Below, one piece after another: positions 61,490-64,000 of a DNA stretch of 64,000 nucleotides (the first letter of the stretch is position 1; each line of letters begins with the position of its first letter). The DNA is taken from NCBI RefSeq assembly GCF_003074135.1, contig NZ_PPDK01000002.1:124001-188000 (forward strand), given 5' to 3'. A model generated the notes under the pieces. That model made no database searches. It was not told where the DNA came from and saw only the letters and a list, made by a program, of their open reading frames with translations. Origin of the DNA: Euzebya tangerina. GTDB lineage: Bacteria > Actinomycetota > Nitriliruptoria > Euzebyales > Euzebyaceae. The position numbers and the translations under genes are program-made.

Positions 61490-63520
61490 ATGGTGCGCGT
61501 ACGCGTTTTGCTCGTGAGCTGTCTGATTGCTGTGCTGGCTTTGCCGGGCACCACAGCAGTCGGGCAGGAGGACTCGCCGTTCGGAGAGGACACGGCCGCC
61601 GTCGGCTTGGGCGAGTCCGCGACTCCCAACATCGATGTCGCCGTCGAGTTGTCCCGAGCGACCTTCGCCGAGGGCTCGGTCGACACCGTTCTGATCGGCC
61701 GCTCGGATGTCTTCGCAGACTCGCTGTCGTCCGGCCTGGCACAGAGCGACGGGCCGCTGCTGCTGGTTCCCACTGACGGGCCCATCCCCGCCGAGGTGCG
61801 CGACGAGATCGAACGGCTCGGGGCTTCGGCGGCGGTGATCTTCGGTGGTGAGGTGGCGGTGTCCGAGGCGGTGGCCGACGAGCTCTCCGATCTCGGCCTC
61901 ACCGTCAGCCGCGTCTCCGGTGTGTCGCGGACAGAGACTGCGGTGTCCACGGCCTCGACCCTCCAGCCCGACGCCACCACCGCGGTACTTGCGCGGTCGG
62001 GTGGTGTGGAGGGCAACCCGACGTCGGCGTTCGCCGACACCCTGGGTGCTGGTGCCCTGGCTGCGATTCGGGGCTGGCCGGTCCTGCTCACCCAGACCGA
62101 GGTGCTGACCGGGTCCACTCGTGACTACCTCACGTCCTCGGGAATCACCGAGGTCGTGATCGTGGGTGGGACGGCGGCGGTATCGGCCGAGGTCGAGCAG
62201 CAGGTCGCCGACCTGAGCATCGCGGTCCGGAGACTTGAGGGTCCGGACCGCGCTGCGACAGCGATCGCGATCGCAGCAGAGCTCGGCTTCGACACCGCTG
62301 CCGCCACCGACGAGGTGATCGTGGTGGATGGGTTCTCCGACGACGCGTGGGCGGCGGGATTTGCCGCGGCTGCCCGCGCCTTCGTCCTGGGCACCCCGAT
62401 CGTGCTGGGCAACATCGACTCGCTCCCGCCGGCCACCGAGGGGTACCTGGAGGAGGGGCCGGAGGCCATCACCTGCGCGGTTGCCGCGGTCGTGTGTGAC
62501 GCCGCCCGCGTGGAGCTCGGCTTCGCACCTGCCGTGGCACTCCCGACGCCGGCGGGGACCTTCACCTTCGCCGTCAGCGACGGCGACTCGTCTCTTGTCT
62601 GGGGTGCCGCCTTCGACGGTTCGGACTCCGGGCTGCGGGCGACCTGCCGACCCGACGGCTGCCCCCTCCTCGACTGGACCGGCGACAGCACCCGGTTGTA
62701 CGGCCTCCTGCCGACCGGCGAGCGCACCGTGCGATACGCCTTCGACGTGCAGGCCGACGGCACCCTCGGCGCCGATCCCGGCGACGACAGCGACGCGGGG
62801 GGACGGGAGACCTTCCTCGACGCCTTCGGCGGTGACGGCGCCCAGTCGGCGGTCTTCATCCCGTCCCTCGGGGCCGGCGGTGTGTTCCGAACCGCCGGCG
62901 GGGTCAGGAGCGGCTTCGGCTCCGGCTTCCGGGGCGCGAGCCCGGTGTCGTTCCAGGCCTACGAGCCGCACGCGGCGAACGCGAACGTCAACGAGGGCCT
63001 CCTCGCCGAGACCTCCGACGGCGGTCTCCGCGTCGACGCCCGACAGGCCGGCGCCTTCGACGCCCAGATCCAGCGCCGCAGTGGCGCGGCCATCATCGGG
63101 GCCGCCCTCAACCCGAACGGCGATGGCGCGATCGCCCTGACTGACGAGATCGCTAACACCGGCGTCCTGCGCATCGCAACCTACCCCGAGGGCGACACCG
63201 TCGAGGTGGAAGGGCTCGACGTGAACTCTCCGCCGTACTGGCTGCCCGACGGCGAGACCGTGGTCGTGCTGGCCGACGTCGCTGACGCGGTCGCGCTCGT
63301 GGCTGTCGACGCCGGGTCCGGCGAATTAGAGGTGCTCGTGGACGACGCCGGCGACGCTGCCGCAGGGCAGCGCATCGAGTCCGACGGCTCCGGTACCCTG
63401 ATCGGCTGGCGGGTCGGTGACGAGGCCATCAGGGTCCTCAACACCGGGGACGGCACGGTCGCCGAACTGACCCCGCCGGAGGGGTACGCAGTCACCGGCG
63501 GCCCCGCCGTGCGACAGTAG
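61490..63520 (+). CDS. Secreted protein with three CWB2 repeats and a beta-propeller-like C-terminal half
   Basis: 676 aa. Signal peptide residues 1-26 (VRVLLVSCLIAVLALPGTTA). Three CWB2 repeats (about 45-330) show VLIGRSDVFADSLSSG, VIFGGEVAVSEAVADEL, RVSGVSRTETAV, FADTLGAGALAAI, VIVGGTAAVSAEVEQQVADL and RRLEGPDRAATAIAIA. The C-terminal half (about 345-676) has WD40/PD40-like blades (LVWGAAFDGSDSGL, PPYWLPDGETVVVLADVADA, LIGWRVGDEAIRVLN). CWB2 should hold it on the wall; the other half may bind a ligand or polymer. A strong ATTGAGGAG ribosome binding site lies 7 nt before the ATG. It is divergent from the RlpA-like gene. Confidence 0.88.
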   Translation: MVRVRVLLVSCLIAVLALPGTTAVGQEDSPFGEDTAAVGLGESATPNIDVAVELSRATFAEGSVDTVLIGRSDVFADSLSSGLAQSDGPLLLVPTDGPIPAEVRDEIERLGASAAVIFGGEVAVSEAVADELSDLGLTVSRVSGVSRTETAVSTASTLQPDATTAVLARSGGVEGNPTSAFADTLGAGALAAIRGWPVLLTQTEVLTGSTRDYLTSSGITEVVIVGGTAAVSAEVEQQVADLSIAVRRLEGPDRAATAIAIAAELGFDTAAATDEVIVVDGFSDDAWAAGFAAAARAFVLGTPIVLGNIDSLPPATEGYLEEGPEAITCAVAAVVCDAARVELGFAPAVALPTPAGTFTFAVSDGDSSLVWGAAFDGSDSGLRATCRPDGCPLLDWTGDSTRLYGLLPTGERTVRYAFDVQADGTLGADPGDDSDAGGRETFLDAFGGDGAQSAVFIPSLGAGGVFRTAGGVRSGFGSGFRGASPVSFQAYEPHAANANVNEGLLAETSDGGLRVDARQAGAFDAQIQRRSGAAIIGAALNPNGDGAIALTDEIANTGVLRIATYPEGDTVEVEGLDVNSPPYWLPDGETVVVLADVADAVALVAVDAGSGELEVLVDDAGDAAAGQRIESDGSGTLIGWRVGDEAIRVLNTGDGTVAELTPPEGYAVTGGPAVRQ

Positions 63521-63548
63521 CCGACACCCACCAGCGCTCATCCCCCGT

Positions 63549-63576
63549 CCCCCGGCCGGTTGTCATCGGTCGGGGG
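63549..63576 (+). terminator. Terminator of the CWB2 gene, with the rpsO -35 in its loop
   Basis: CCCCCGGCCG (63549-63558) pairs with CGGTCGGGGG (63567-63576), a 10-bp GC stem with one G-T wobble. The 8-nt loop GTTGTCAT contains TTGTCA, the proposed rpsO -35. Confidence 0.6.
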
Positions 63577-63588
63577 GCGCGGCATACT
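63560..63588 (+). promoter_or_regulatory. Putative rpsO promoter
   Basis: TTGTCA (63560-63565), 17-nt spacer, CATACT (63583-63588): five and four matches to the consensus hexamers. The start would be near 63595 with a leader of about 150 nt. Confidence 0.6.
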
Positions 63589-63688
63589 CCGAGGTCGGTC
63601 GCAGGTCGCGGCCGAATGACATCGTGCCCATGCGGGTGAGCCCAGGAGGACCAGGACGGATGCCGCTCCGGCGCCGACCAGGTACCCC

Positions 63689-63707
63689 GGTCGCAGGATG
63701 TGCGACC
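63689..63707 (+). promoter_or_regulatory. Leader hairpin before rpsO
   Basis: GGTCGCA-ggatg-TGCGACC forms a 7-bp stem with a 5-nt loop, 40 nt before the rpsO ATG. uS15 autoregulates through leader structures in several bacteria; this may be part of such an element. Confidence 0.35.
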
Positions 63708-63747
63708 CGCCCGATGGGAGACGACCAGACGAGGAGCACGCAGATAC

Positions 63748-64000
63748 ATGGCCAAGGCGCCGATTCCGAACAAAGAAGCCATTCTCGCCGAGTACGCCAC
63801 ACATGAGGGCGACACCGGCTCACCCGAGGTCCAGGTCGCGCTGCTCACCGCACGCATCAACCACCTCACCGAACACCTGAAGACCCACGCCAAGGATCAC
63901 CACTCCCGTCGCGGATTGCTGATGCTGGTCGGTCAACGCCGCAACCTGCTGGGATACCTCCAGCGCAAGGACATCGAGCGCTACCGTGACCTGATCGGTC
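63748..64000 (+). CDS. rpsO: 30S ribosomal protein uS15, cut by the right edge
   Basis: 84 codons are visible out of an expected 89. [60 protein letters not shown] and [14 protein letters not shown] are the full uS15 pattern. It binds the central domain of 16S rRNA early in assembly. ATG 63748 has GAGGAG 11 nt upstream. In most bacteria pnp follows; that lies outside the window. Confidence 0.97.
   Translation, partial: MAKAPIPNKEAILAEYATHEGDTGSPEVQVALLTARINHLTEHLKTHAKDHHSRRGLLMLVGQRRNLLGYLQRKDIERYRDLIG

Overview
The window is a high-GC (roughly two-thirds G+C) bacterial chromosome segment with actinobacterial traits: a WhiG/FliA-type sigma factor, TAnnnT -10 hexamers, many GTG starts, apparently leaderless genes, and secreted proteins with cell wall-binding repeat 2 (CWB2) domains. 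CWB2 and Ig-like repeat surface proteins together with a complete Mrp antiporter suggest a marine or salt-tolerant deep-branching actinobacterium (for example Nitriliruptoria/Euzebya). That placement is an inference; no rRNA is present to confirm it.

1-17,115 (minus strand): two giant paralogous secreted proteins. The downstream copy (10,513-17,115, 2,200 aa) is complete: signal peptide, N-terminal domain, DUF11-like domains, 13 Ig/cadherin-like repeats and three CWB2 repeats. The other copy starts at 10,220 and runs in one open frame off the left edge (more than 3,400 codons). It matches its sister through repeat 8, then carries a three-repeat block amplified at least seven times with a period of about 840 bp.

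17,319-34,995 (plus): a cation/Ca2+ antiporter gene, then a long housekeeping block: rpsP-khpA-rimM-trmD-lepB, rplS-lepB-small membrane protein, yraN-comM-dprA-xerC, whiG, an M23-like exported protein, and rpsB-tsf-pyrH-frr-cdsA-rlmN-dxr. Translation, membrane lipid and isoprenoid synthesis are interleaved, with many 4-bp stop/start overlaps.

35,089-44,197: a minus-strand ABC exporter/two-component operon (ATPase, permease, histidine kinase, NarL-type regulator), divergent from rseP across a small intergenic region with a repeated TGTCA motif. Then come a hypothetical gene, ispG, an inositol monophosphatase-like gene, an MmcQ/YjbR gene and a two-TM RCK potassium channel-like gene with an altered filter.

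44,260-60,134 (plus): rimP-nusA-infB, an EAL protein, a seven-gene Mrp Na+/H+ antiporter operon preceded by a possible 14-codon leader peptide, then DUF503-rbfA-nrnA-truB-ribF. The usual infB...rbfA-truB-ribF-rpsO translation cluster is therefore split by the Mrp operon and, further on, by two envelope genes.

60,135-64,000: a 12-copy, 20-bp tandem array fills the gap between convergent ribF and a PASTA+RlpA lipoprotein gene. A CWB2 protein with a C-terminal beta-propeller-like half follows, and the window ends in rpsO.

Across the window many operon-head genes have a TAnnnT hexamer 6-8 nt before the start codon and no Shine-Dalgarno sequence, which suggests leaderless mRNAs. Two of these promoters (yraN and the M23 gene) share a three-block architecture with identical internal spacing, which may mark a small regulon. 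No tRNA, rRNA, insertion sequence, prophage or CRISPR array was found.
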